This document shows positions 56,901 to 64,000 of a stretch of DNA of 64,000 bases, piece after piece. The DNA comes from Roseococcus microcysteis (GTDB taxonomy: Bacteria > Pseudomonadota > Alphaproteobacteria > Acetobacterales > Acetobacteraceae), in contig NZ_CP061718.1 in assembly GCF_014764365.1 (NCBI RefSeq), positions 2,868,501 through 2,932,500 on the forward strand, given 5' to 3'. The notes below the pieces were generated by a model. The model saw only the letters and a program-made list of their open reading frames with translations. It made no database searches and had not been told where the DNA came from. Position numbers and translations under genes: made by a program. Position 1 is the first letter of the stretch. The number at the start of each line of letters is the position of its first letter.

Positions 56901-58824
56901 GCATCATCACGTTGCGCTGCGAGACCTCGGCCTGGGCCTCCGTCAGTGCGGTGACGTCGGTAAAGGTGCGGACACAGCCGCCGCCTGGCGTCACGTCGGT
57001 GCGGACCTCGACCACGGTGCCGTCGGGCCGCTGGCGCGTGTAGGTGCTGTCGCCCTTCCAGGGCTCGGGCGTGCGGCGGCGGCGGTATTCCTCGGGGCTG
57101 AGATTGGGGCCGTGCTCGCCACGTTCGGCCTGGATGTCGCGCAGCGTGTCGAAATGCACGCCGGGCTTCAACGCCTCGACCGGCAGCCCGGCCAGGGCGG
57201 CGCCCAGCGCGTTGGCCACGCGGACATAGCCTTTCTGGTCGTAGAGGATGACGCCGTGGCGCATGCTGTCCAGCACGGTCTGGAGCATGGCGGCGCGTGA
57301 CGTGGCCTCGGCCTCGGCGCGGGCCAGCGCGGTCACATCGCTGTAGCTGCGGACGAAGCCGCCGCCCGGCAATGTGTCGGTGATGACCTCGACCACCGTG
57401 CCATTTTCACCGGCCCGCCGGTACTGGTGCGGGCCGAAGAGGGGCGCGTTCAGCCAATCCTCCAGCGAGGTCTGCCGCTTGGCCAGCTGCGGGTCGCGCG
57501 GCTGGTGCTCGCCGCTCTTCTCGTATTGGCGGCGCCGCAGTTCCGAGACATGGGTGCCGCGCGCGAAATCCTCCGGAGACAGCCCGCAGAAATGCGCCGC
57601 CAGCCGGTTCGCCAGGATCACGCGCGACTGGTCGTCGAACATCACGATGCCGTGGCGCGTGGCCTCCAGCGTGGTGGTCAGCAACTGCTCGCGCGCCAGG
57701 ATCTCGGCCTGGGCGGCATTCAGCTCGGAGACGTCCGCCACCACCACGACATGGCCGCCATCGGGCAGGGGCACGCTGCGATGGGCCGTGGTGCGGCCGT
57801 TGACGACGCGCTCGAAGCTGACGTGCTGGGTCACACGCGCGAGGCGCGTGGCCACCTCCTCCTCCGGATCACCGGGGCCGAATTCGCCCGCCAGGGCGCG
57901 GCGCATCATGATGTCGCGCAGATGCTCGCCCACGCGCACCTGGGTGTTGCCATAGACCTTGTGGTAGGCGGGATTGACGTAGCGCAGCACGCGGTCGGGA
58001 CCGAACACCGCCACCCCCAGGGGCAGGGCCTCCAGCAGCGCGTCCTGCAAGGCGATGCGCCGCTGGGCTTCCTCGGCCGCCTCCCGTTCCTTCGTGATGT
58101 CGGTCACTTCCGCCAGCCAACCGCCCTCGGGCAGCAACTGGTTGCGGAACCGGATGGTCTGCCCGTTGGGCCGTCGCCGCTCCCACGCCGGGGCGTTGCG
58201 CCAGTCGGGGTCCTTCATCCGCTCGAGCAGCACTTCCCGCCAATTGTGCGGATGCTCGCCGCGGCGGGCCTGGGCCTCGTTCAGTTCGAGGAAGTGCGCG
58301 CCGGGCAGGGCCTCGCTGGGCTGCAGCCCGACCAGGGCGGGGAAGGCGGTGTTGGTGAAGCGCAGCCGCTGGTCGTTGCCATAGACCGCGACGCCGCTGG
58401 ACAGGCGCTGGAGCACGGCGTTGAGGTCGCGCAGCTCCCGCTGGGCGCTGTCGAGCGCCTGGGCCAGTTCGGTCGTCTCGGGCAGGGCGATGATGCAGCC
58501 GCCATGTGTGAGCGGCACCTGCACCCATTCCATCCGCCGCCCGCCGGCGGTGCGCAGCCGGGCCCCGCGCCCCACCGGGGCGTCGAGCATCCGGGCGGCC
58601 AGCTCGGTCGGGTTGCCGCTGCCGAACAGGCCGGCGAAGGCCAGGATCCGCAGCGCCTCGGCGCGGGTCAGGCCCGGGCGCAGCACCTCGGGGCCGGTGT
58701 CCACCAGCCCGTGCAGGGCGGGGTTGGCGAGGATCAGCCGGTCCTCGGCGTCGAAGGCCAGCAGCGCGACCGGCAGAGCGGCCAGGATGGCCGGGCGGGG
58801 GTCGCGCGGGGCCTCGGCGTTCAT
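53929..58824 (-). CDS. soluble histidine kinase with eleven tandem PAS-like modules
   Basis: The 1631-residue protein has no membrane helix. Eleven PAS-like (PAS_7-type) modules run from residue 1 to about 1403, each 122-135 residues; they begin near 1, 136, 262, 384, 516, 643, 769, 893, 1020, 1147 and 1274. Each opens with an RHGIVLYDADHRLVAAN-like strand, has R(x)RPDGTVLE in the middle, and closes GGGFVxxxxDVTxL plus a charged helical linker. HisKA follows (His1415 in MSHELRTPLNAVIGFSEV), then HATPase (NLVTNAVKF, DTGIGIAADD, GAGLGLYLCRV). There is no receiver or Hpt. Its start overlaps the ctaA stop by four bases. Expansion by module duplication is inferred. The ligand or redox signal is unknown. 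Confidence 0.92.
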   Translation of the reverse strand: MNAEAPRDPRPAILAALPVALLAFDAEDRLILANPALHGLVDTGPEVLRPGLTRAEALRILAFAGLFGSGNPTELAARMLDAPVGRGARLRTAGGRRMEWVQVPLTHGGCIIALPETTELAQALDSAQRELRDLNAVLQRLSSGVAVYGNDQRLRFTNTAFPALVGLQPSEALPGAHFLELNEAQARRGEHPHNWREVLLERMKDPDWRNAPAWERRRPNGQTIRFRNQLLPEGGWLAEVTDITKEREAAEEAQRRIALQDALLEALPLGVAVFGPDRVLRYVNPAYHKVYGNTQVRVGEHLRDIMMRRALAGEFGPGDPEEEVATRLARVTQHVSFERVVNGRTTAHRSVPLPDGGHVVVVADVSELNAAQAEILAREQLLTTTLEATRHGIVMFDDQSRVILANRLAAHFCGLSPEDFARGTHVSELRRRQYEKSGEHQPRDPQLAKRQTSLEDWLNAPLFGPHQYRRAGENGTVVEVITDTLPGGGFVRSYSDVTALARAEAEATSRAAMLQTVLDSMRHGVILYDQKGYVRVANALGAALAGLPVEALKPGVHFDTLRDIQAERGEHGPNLSPEEYRRRRTPEPWKGDSTYTRQRPDGTVVEVRTDVTPGGGCVRTFTDVTALTEAQAEVSQRNVMMQVMLENMRHGIAMFDAEHRLLVANTLCARLNGIEGLLHPGMTRSEMARLQAAQGEFGPPEQAEETLRQLNARDFDAPQAWQRRRPDGTVLEIRTNPVPGGGFVLTLTDVTERVRAQEESQARATVLTATLNASRHSITLFDANGRVVACNDMAAQLSGFPDARTPVGLTHAEVIAQARRAQGGPPDLPPSLAFNVIDRSKPHRYQRRGSDGRVLDVASDPVPGGGYVVTIADVTELFEAREEAQRRAGVLAAALNATRHTITLYDAEHRAVAANRIAAELAGYADERDLIGLTITEILRHQAEAHFPGDLVAQAAFIAQYAGLDRTKSLRYQRRHPDGRVLDVQSEPTHDGGFAISVADVTALVQAEEEAQRRAGVLQAMLDNNRHGIVLYDADHRLVAANALAGELMGVADLLQKPGTPHAEILAAQRARGMYADEEDGNRTERDFRDLDRSKPQRMQRTLPDGRRYDIASDPTPDGGFVISVADVTALARAEEEAEHRAGIMQTMLDNISLGILLYDKDRRLVALNDLATKALGLPDLAELRGHSMEEILRRQFEAGNFGTGAVAEALLRHLIEQDRSVPQFHQRVTADGRVLNNASHPTPDGGYVVSITDVTALAQAQEEADRRATILGVMLDNIRHGIVLFDGDGLLVAANPMVSRMLDLPPGLLAPGMTVKDLVETLHARGEYGEGEDAERIAASIIVHPREAPRRQVRRRPDGAILEIVSDPTPDGGFVLTYTDVTDDRRIRDELERARTAAEAASLAKSRFLATMSHELRTPLNAVIGFSEVLSGDAPREQTQEFARAIQEAGRHLLTLIDDILDVTRAESGHLPVTLETLSLPPLLEGVERMMRPTAEAGRLTLSLVPMGPLPRLRADEQRLRQVLLNLVTNAVKFTPAGGRITLTARVCDKGLEIEVRDTGIGIAADDLSRVFEPFTQIDSQLARRYPGAGLGLYLCRVLTEAQGGTLTLDSAEGEGTRALLRFPHASLLP

Positions 58825-59896
58825 CGGGGTGGGGCCCGCAGGCCGTGCCAGGCGCAGAGCCCCGCCGCGAGCACGCCCACCGCCACCGTCTGGTGCAGCG
58901 TGCCGAGCGAGACGGGAACCACATGGACCAAGGTCAGGACCCCCAGCGCGTATTGAGCCACCACCGAAGCGGCCATCACCAGCGCCGCGCTGCGCGCGAA
59001 ACCGGATGGCAGGTGGCGGAAGGCTGCCACGCCGACCCCCACCGCCGCCAGCCCCGTGAGCGTGGCCAGCAGCCGGTGGTTGAATTGCACCGCCGCGAGA
59101 TTCTCGGTCAGGTTGAGCCAGGCGGGCGAAAGATCCAGGTAGCCGGCGGGGATGAGCGCGCCATCCATGAGAGGGAATGTATTATAGGTGAAGCCCGCCC
59201 GCGTCCCCGCCACGAAGCCGCCCGCCAGCATGGTGGCCGCCGCAAGCCAGAAGGCCCATTGCACTTGCCGCCGCACCTTGCCGCGCCGGGCCTCTTCCGC
59301 CGCCGGCAGCGCCGCCGGCGCCGGGCGCAGCAGGCCGAGCGCGGTCCAGACCAGCAGCCCGAACAGCAGGAAGGCCATGGAGAGGTGCAGCACCAGCCGA
59401 TAGGGCGAGACGGCCGTGCGGTCCGCCTGGAAGCCCGAGGCCACCATGAACCAGCCGATGGCCCCCTGCAGCCCGCCCAGGGCAAACAGCAGCCAAAGCC
59501 GGGGCATCAACTCGCGCGGGATGGCGCCGCGCGCCCACAGCCACAGGAAGGGCAGCAAATAGGCCAGCCCGATCAGCCGCCCCCAGAAGCGGTGCAGCCA
59601 TTCCAGCCAGAAGATCTGCTTGAACCCCTCCATGCCGAAGCCGGCATTGAGCAGCGTGTATTGCGGCACGGTGCGGTAGAGGTCGTAGAGGCGCTGCCAT
59701 TCGGCCTCGCTCAAGGGCGGCAGGGTGCCTGAGAGCGGCGCCCATTCCATGATGGACAGGCCCGAGCCCGTCAGCCGCGTGGCCCCCCGATGGCCACCAT
59801 GATCCAGACCAGCCCCGCGACCGACAGCAGCCACCAGGCCACGGTGCGGGGGCGCAGGCGGGATTGGGCGGCGGCGGGAGGCGTGTCGAAGGGCAT
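58821..59896 (-). CDS. ctaA: heme A synthase (CtaA/COX15), frameshifted
   Basis: CtaA oxidises heme O to heme A for cytochrome aa3-type oxidases. The N-terminus (MPFDTPPAAAQSRLRPRTVA, then WWLLSVAGLVWIMVAIGG) and the rest (ATRLTGSGLSIMEWAPLSGT onward) lie in different frames. Adding one C to the six-C run at 59783-59788 joins them into about 358 residues, the normal length. LEWLHRFWGRLIGL, VLHLSMAFLLFGLL, QFNHRLLATLTGL and GTLHQTVAVGVL keep the heme-ligand histidines. It is translationally coupled to the PAS kinase. A sequencing error is the likely cause of the break. Confidence 0.88.
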
Positions 59897-59960
59897 GGGC
59901 GCGATATAGGGCGTCCCGCCGCATTGGCGAACCCGGCCCGCCGCGGGGTTGTGAGGCGAC

Positions 59961-59981
59961 GGGGCGGCTGGTAACCGCCCC
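59961..59981. other. hairpin in ctaA/VTT divergent region
   Basis: GGGGCGG (59961-59967) pairs with CCGCCCC (59975-59981) over a seven-base loop. It is about 25 bases before the VTT start and may structure that leader. No promoter boxes are clear here. Confidence 0.35.
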
Positions 59982-60004
59982 CGCATGTTCGCCTCCAGGC
60001 TTCC

Positions 60005-60673
60005 ATGACCCGCGCGGGCTGGCTGCGCCTCGCGCTGCTGGTGGGGGGCCTCGCCCTGGCCGGCGTGCTGTTGCGCGAATGGGGTGCGCTGCCCGGCACC
60101 GACTGGGCCGACCGGAACCTGCGCGGCCAGGGGCTTTCGGGCGATTTCGTATTCGTGCTGGTGGGGGCCGCGCTGACGGCGGTGGGCCTGCCGCGGCAGG
60201 GCGTGGCCTTTTTGGGGGGCTATGCCTTCGGGGCCGTGCTGGGGACCGCGCTGGCGCTGGCGGCGCAGTTGCTGGGTTGCCTGCTGGCCTATGGCTGGGC
60301 GCGCGCGGTGGGGCGCGGCTGGGCCGAGCGCCGCCTGTCCGGCCGCTTCGGGCCGCGCCTGCGCCCGCTGGTGGAGGTGATGCGCGACAACCCCTTCGGC
60401 ACCACGCTCGCCCTGCGGCTATTCCCGGCGGGCAGCAACCTGGCCATGAACGCGCTGGCCGGGCTGACGGGGGTGGCGGTGGTGCCCTTCCTGGCGGCCT
60501 CGGCCCTGGGCTATCTGCCGCAGACCGTGGTCTTCGCCCTGCTGGGCAAGGGCATCCGGGTGGACGGCGCCTGGCAAATGGGGCTTTCCGCCGTGCTGCT
60601 GCTGCTGAGCGTCGTGCTGGGCATCTGGCTCATGCGCCGGCACCGGGCGGGGCGGGCGGTGGGACCGGACTGA
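60005..60673 (+). CDS. VTT-domain (TVP38/TMEM64/DedA-like) membrane protein
   Basis: This 222-residue integral membrane protein has about five helices and the VTT (SNARE-associated) pattern: VGLPRQGVAFLGGYAFGAVL, followed by MRDNPFGTTLALRLFPAGSN with the conserved arginine, and YLPQTVVFALLGKGI. Relatives move or scramble envelope lipids such as undecaprenyl phosphate. The exact lipid is unknown. It is convergent with the GT2 gene, overlapping its 3' end by 44 bases. Confidence 0.87.
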   Translation: MTRAGWLRLALLVGGLALAGVLLREWGALPGTDWADRNLRGQGLSGDFVFVLVGAALTAVGLPRQGVAFLGGYAFGAVLGTALALAAQLLGCLLAYGWARAVGRGWAERRLSGRFGPRLRPLVEVMRDNPFGTTLALRLFPAGSNLAMNALAGLTGVAVVPFLAASALGYLPQTVVFALLGKGIRVDGAWQMGLSAVLLLLSVVLGIWLMRRHRAGRAVGPD

Positions 60674-61397
60674 CCCCGGTCATCTCCCGTGCGCCCGGCA
60701 CGCGCTTCCGCCGCCGGATCAGCCACATGACGCCCAGCATATCGTCAATGCCGACCCAGAGACGGTCGAAGAAGCCGTATTTCGACACCCCCGCCTGGCG
60801 CGGCCGGTCGCGCACATCCACGAAGACCACCCCCAGCCGCTCGCGCTTCACCAGCGCGGGCAGGAAGCGATGCAGCCCGTCGAATTGCGGCAGCGCCAGG
60901 AACACGTCACGCGGCAGCAGGGCGAAGCCGCAACCGGCATCGCGCGTCGCATCGCCCAGCATGCGCTTGCGCACGCCATTGGCCAGCCGCGACTGCCAGC
61001 GCTTGAAGGCCGTGTCCTTGCGGCCGAGGCGCTGCGCCATGACCAGCACCGGCGCGCCCGCCGCGTCATGCGCGGCCAGAAGCCGGGGAACATAGGCGGG
61101 GTCGTTCTGCCCGTCGCCATCCATCAGCGTGATCAGCGCCCCGCGCGCCGCCCGGGCGCCGGCCCGCAGCGCCTCGGCCTTGCCGGCATTGGCGTCGAGG
61201 GTCAGCAGGCGCAGGTGCGGGCGCGTGCCGGCCAAAGCGAGGATTTCCTCCACCGTGCCGTCGGTGGAGCCGTCATTCACATAGAGGATCTCGAATTCCA
61301 CCACGCCGGTCAGCGCGGCCTCGATCTCCGCCACCAGGGGGGCGATGTTCCCGGCCTCGTTGCGGACCGGGATCAGGACGGTGAGACGCGGGCTCAT
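60630..61397 (-). CDS. glycosyltransferase family 2 protein, dolichol-phosphate mannosyltransferase-like
   Basis: This 255-residue GT2 enzyme has [20 protein letters not shown] at the start, [14 protein letters not shown], the metal motif [12 protein letters not shown], and the later [20 protein letters not shown]. It probably transfers a sugar to a polyprenyl phosphate. A tail helix ([20 protein letters not shown]) may tie it to the membrane. It is coupled (ATGA 61394-61397) to the ArnT-like gene, suggesting the pair forms a lipid-linked sugar and then transfers it. Confidence 0.9.
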   Translation of the reverse strand: MSPRLTVLIPVRNEAGNIAPLVAEIEAALTGVVEFEILYVNDGSTDGTVEEILALAGTRPHLRLLTLDANAGKAEALRAGARAARGALITLMDGDGQNDPAYVPRLLAAHDAAGAPVLVMAQRLGRKDTAFKRWQSRLANGVRKRMLGDATRDAGCGFALLPRDVFLALPQFDGLHRFLPALVKRERLGVVFVDVRDRPRQAGVSKYGFFDRLWVGIDDMLGVMWLIRRRKRVPGAREMTGVSPVPPPAPPGAGA

Positions 61398-63094
61398 GGC
61401 AGGCGCCGCCACAGCACCATCTGGCGCCAATGCCCACCATTCATGTTGCGGCCCTCCACCATCGTCAGGCGTTCGGCGCGCAGGCCCAGCTCCTCCAGCC
61501 GCGCCAGGAAGGCCACCTCCTGCGAGGGCTGGCCGCGCCGGCCGGGGGCCGCATCCACGAAGGCCACGCGGCAGCCCTCCAGCGCCAGGAAATCCGCGGC
61601 CTCTCGCCCGCCCGTCAGCAGGGCGTCGGTGCGGGTGAGGAAGGGGAAGCTCGGCTCCCGGTAGCCGCCCGAGGCGATGGCGGGGTCCGGGCAATGGGCC
61701 TGGGCGCGGATGGCCTCGGCCATGCGGGGGGAGAGCCAGAGGCTGTCCATCCGCGCCACCATCGGCCAGGTGCCGAGCCAGGTGAACAGCGCGGCCGCCG
61801 CCACCACCGGCACCGTCGCCACGGCGGAGCGATGCGCCACCACCACCGCCAGCATCCCCAGCCCCACGCCACCCAGCAGCGCCAGGATGGAGAGGGGTGG
61901 CAGCCAGCCCTCATAGAACCAGAAGGCCCCGCCGCCGGCCAGAAGCAGAGCCAGCGGCAGCAGCCAGAGCCCTTGCAGCGTCAGGCGCGACCACCAGCCG
62001 CGCGCCAGCACGCCGATCTCGGTCACGGCCAGCGCCACCAGCGCGGCCAGGGCCGGGTAGGTGGGCAGGACGTAGTGGGGAAGCTTGGTGGCGACGATCT
62101 CGAAGATCAGCCACATCGGCACCACGAGGCAGAGCAGCACCACGACCTCGCGCCGCCGCCGCTCGGCCCAGATCCAGGGCAGCAGGGCGGCCAGCAGGGA
62201 GGCTGCCGGCCAGAAGGTGACCCAGACCAAAGCCAGGTAGAAGCCCGGCGGTCCGCCATGGCCCTGATGGGCGTCGGCCACCTTGCCCAGCGCGTTCCAG
62301 CCCAGCGCGGTGGCGAAGAAGGCGCCCTCGGTGCGGATGGTGATGGCGATGTACCAGGGCAGGGCGATGGCCAGCAGCAGCAGCACCCCCGGCCACGGGC
62401 GCAGGGCACCCAGCCAGCGCACGCCCCGCGCCGGCAGGCAAAGCGCCACGGCGGCCACCGCGACCACCAGCAGCCCGATGGGCCCCTTGATCATGCTGCT
62501 GACGCCGAGCGCCCCCCAGAACAGCCAGGGCAGCCAGGTGGCGCGCAGCTTCATGGGGTCGAGGAAGGCGCGGAACAGCACGCCTGTCGCCGCCATGACG
62601 GTGGCAAACAGGACGGCATCGGTCTTGGCGATGCGGGCCTCCACCCCCAGCAGCAGCGTCACCCCCATCAGCGCGCCCGCCAGCAGCGCCGCCCGCCGCC
62701 CGATCAACGGCAGGAAGGCCCACCAGGTCAGCACCGTGCCCGTCACGGCGCCGATCAGCGAGGGGATGCGATAGACGCCGATGGGCGCGGCATCGCCCTG
62801 GCCGCTCAGATGCACCGCCGCCGCTTGCAGCCAGTAGATACCGGCGGGCTGCTTGTGCCGCGGCTCGTCCTGGTTGCGGATGTCGATATAGTCGCCGCTG
62901 GCCACCATCTGGCGTGTGGCCAGGGTGTAGCGTCCTTCGTCGCGGTCGGTGGGCGGCAGGGTGGCATAGCCGGGCAGGAAGGCGCCCGCCGCCACCAGCC
63001 CCACCAGCAAGGCGGCGCGCAGAGGCGCACGGCTGGCCCAGGCGATCAGCTTCAGTGCGGCCGCGATTGTGGCCGCCACGATTCGTTCCAGCAT
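61394..63094 (-). CDS. ArnT/PMT-like membrane glycosyltransferase (GT39/GT83)
   Basis: This 566-residue protein has about twelve membrane helices and a large C-terminal soluble part. The first extracytoplasmic loop [20 protein letters not shown] has the catalytic Asp-Glu pair of ArnT-type transferases, and [20 protein letters not shown] matches their conserved block. It should move a sugar from a polyprenyl-phosphate donor to lipid A or another acceptor. ATG 63094 ([14 protein letters not shown]) is chosen over a TTG at 63145. It is coupled to the GT2 gene, its likely donor maker. Confidence 0.88.
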   Translation of the reverse strand: MLERIVAATIAAALKLIAWASRAPLRAALLVGLVAAGAFLPGYATLPPTDRDEGRYTLATRQMVASGDYIDIRNQDEPRHKQPAGIYWLQAAAVHLSGQGDAAPIGVYRIPSLIGAVTGTVLTWWAFLPLIGRRAALLAGALMGVTLLLGVEARIAKTDAVLFATVMAATGVLFRAFLDPMKLRATWLPWLFWGALGVSSMIKGPIGLLVVAVAAVALCLPARGVRWLGALRPWPGVLLLLAIALPWYIAITIRTEGAFFATALGWNALGKVADAHQGHGGPPGFYLALVWVTFWPAASLLAALLPWIWAERRRREVVVLLCLVVPMWLIFEIVATKLPHYVLPTYPALAALVALAVTEIGVLARGWWSRLTLQGLWLLPLALLLAGGGAFWFYEGWLPPLSILALLGGVGLGMLAVVVAHRSAVATVPVVAAAALFTWLGTWPMVARMDSLWLSPRMAEAIRAQAHCPDPAIASGGYREPSFPFLTRTDALLTGGREAADFLALEGCRVAFVDAAPGRRGQPSQEVAFLARLEELGLRAERLTMVEGRNMNGGHWRQMVLWRRLP

Positions 63095-63198
63095 CCGGTC
63101 ATCAAGCGCGGCCCGAAGTCGGGAGGGCCCGCGGCATCCTTCCAAGGCGGGGGAGGGGCCGCATGGGAGCGCCAGACGGTCCGGTGGGTGGTCCTAGC

Positions 63199-63258
63199 GC
63201 GGCGGCAGCCGCGCGGGAAGAGATGGTTGCGGCGGCAGCCGCGCGGGAAGGGATGGTG
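63199..63258 (+). repeat. two tandem 30-base repeats upstream of rpmJ
   Basis: Two head-to-tail copies (63199-63228 and 63229-63258) differ at only two bases and start GCGGCGGCAGCCGCGC. They lie in the 267-base region between the ArnT-like and rpmJ genes. They contain local GCGGC palindromic parts and may influence rpmJ expression; nothing else is seen there. Confidence 0.6.
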
Positions 63259-63361
63259 GCGGGAGTTGACTCCAACCACCCCTCCCGCCTATCTGCCGCA
63301 TCCCGGTGCGAGGGCTTCCTTCGCGCCGCCCTGTTTCCGTTTGCCGAGTGGGTCCCGTGCC

Positions 63362-63487
63362 ATGAAAATCCGCAACAGCCTGAAGTCCGCCAAGTTGCGG
63401 GACAAGAACTGCGTGGTCGTGCGTCGCCGCGGTCGCCTGTATGTCCTCAACAAGAAGAACCCGCGGATGAAGGCCCGCCAGGGCTGA
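63362..63487 (+). CDS. rpmJ: 50S ribosomal protein L36
   Basis: This 41-residue ribosomal protein starts [20 protein letters not shown] and ends [10 protein letters not shown]. It lacks the zinc-binding CxxC-type motif, so it is the zinc-free (C-minus) form common in alphaproteobacteria. The ATG is at 63362. It stands alone and is followed by a strong hairpin terminator. Confidence 0.95.
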   Translation: MKIRNSLKSAKLRDKNCVVVRRRGRLYVLNKKNPRMKARQG

Positions 63488-63515
63488 ACTTGCACGGCCT
63501 CCGGGCCTTGCGATG

Positions 63516-63557
63516 ACAAGACAGCGCCGCTGGGGAAGCCCGGCGGCGCTTTCTTGT
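63516..63557 (+). terminator. Rho-independent terminator of rpmJ
   Basis: AGCGCCGC (63523-63530) pairs with GCGGCGCT (63543-63550), extended by ACAAGA (63516-63521) with TCTTGT (63552-63557) after one mismatch, giving a 15-position stem. The 3' side is T-rich. It begins 28 bases after the rpmJ stop. Confidence 0.85.
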
Positions 63558-63621
63558 TTGCAACCATCATCTCCGGCGGCGGTTCTCCTGGCATCGGCAT
63601 TCACCGAACAGGAGACCGAAC

Positions 63622-64000
63622 ATGCGAACTCTTTGGATCGCCGGCCTCGGGGCCGTTCTCATCAGCGGCGGCGTGGCCGCGCAGGGCATGACCTCGCCCC
63701 ATGGCACCGGCGTGGACCGGCATGGCGCCGCCATGCCGCGCGCGACCGAAAGCCCCTTCCAGCGCCAGCCGGGCGATGCGCCCGACAACACGCTGCGCGG
63801 CCAGGACCCCCGTCTGACGCAGGGCCGCCTGCCGACCGGGCAGAATACGAACCAGCCCGCGCCGATTCCGCCGGGCCTGCAGGCTTCGCCCAACCAGCAG
63901 ACGCCTGACCGCACGCTGGAAGCGCAGGATCCGCGGCTGCAGCAGCAGCGTGGCACCTCTCGCCAGAATGTCACGGGCGGTTCCGGCCCGGGTGGGCGCG
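63622..64000 (+). CDS. secreted low-complexity protein of unknown function, 3' partial
   Basis: The reading frame is open to the window end. It starts at ATG 63622 after AGGAG at good spacing, with a signal peptide (MRTLWIAGLGAVLISGGVAA) and then a Pro/Gln/Gly-rich mature region. A motif is repeated: PDNTLRGQDPRL and PDRTLEAQDPRL, 46 residues apart. It has no cysteine. It does not resemble a known family to me. It is probably an exported, unstructured protein. Confidence 0.65.
   Translation, partial: MRTLWIAGLGAVLISGGVAAQGMTSPHGTGVDRHGAAMPRATESPFQRQPGDAPDNTLRGQDPRLTQGRLPTGQNTNQPAPIPPGLQASPNQQTPDRTLEAQDPRLQQQRGTSRQNVTGGSGPGGR

Noticed and set aside
53947-57300. A 1117-residue plus-strand frame opposite the PAS kinase
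   Set aside because: It is a His/Gln/Gly-rich shadow of the kinase repeats with no family features.
63199-63258. Possible CRISPR array
   Set aside because: Only two copies, head to tail without spacers and differing at two bases.

Overview
The window is GC-rich, densely packed bacterial chromosome. It looks like an alphaproteobacterium, most plausibly a Roseomonas-like member of the Acetobacteraceae. This rests on the secG-pyrG pair, heme A synthase, MsrQ, an NDUFS6-like CHCC zinc-finger protein beside polA, several orphan multidomain histidine kinases, a Bug-type solute receptor, and the codon bias. No rRNA, tRNA, insertion sequence, prophage or CRISPR array is visible, and no gene-free stretch exceeds about 300 bases. 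The genus call is inference.

Layout. 1-12.4 kb: an AsmA-like membrane protein (frameshifted, runs off the left edge), glnE, a peptide-type ABC importer operon (binding protein, VOC protein, two permeases, no ATPase), pyrE, an ELM1-like gene (frameshifted), msrQ and a tartrate dehydrogenase-like gene. 12.4-21.5 kb: small metabolic genes separated by short structured repeats (an 81-residue protein behind a palindromic promoter, DUF411, two enoyl-CoA hydratases, N-formylglutamate amidohydrolase, DUF169, an amidohydrolase, an SDR), then an acyl-CoA operon with two acyl-CoA dehydrogenases and a DehI-like protein. 21.6-29.8 kb: an orphan xanthine-dehydrogenase-type large subunit, a coupled operon of a BisC-type molybdoenzyme, a PhoX-like protein and an arylmalonate-decarboxylase-like protein, and a class III aminotransferase. 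29.9-43.1 kb: a REC-EAL regulator with its Hpt protein, pyrG-secG, a hybrid kinase, a HugZ-like protein, pckA, DUF2237, an MFS transporter, polA and a CHCC zinc finger. 43.2-52.5 kb: a lipoprotein hydrolase, a Bug receptor operon with polysaccharide deacetylase, methyltransferase, cupin and GST, then gloB, a methyltransferase, rsmI, a PBP-activator-like lipoprotein and a PhoR-like kinase. 52.5-64 kb: tldD, a 1631-residue histidine kinase with eleven tandem PAS-like modules translationally coupled to ctaA, a VTT membrane protein, two glycosyltransferases, rpmJ with a clear terminator, and a secreted protein cut by the right edge.

Most genes run in tight operons, often with 4-base ATGA stop-start overlaps, and several convergent pairs overlap at their 3' ends.

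Two things stand out. First, seven short intergenic palindromes share one three-stem fold: the arms differ in sequence but still pair, and a TGA bulge always precedes the closing ATC arm. Second, the eleven-PAS kinase is coupled to heme A synthase. Three genes carry single-base contractions in G/C homopolymers; these probably reflect sequence error, so those genes are likely intact in the organism.
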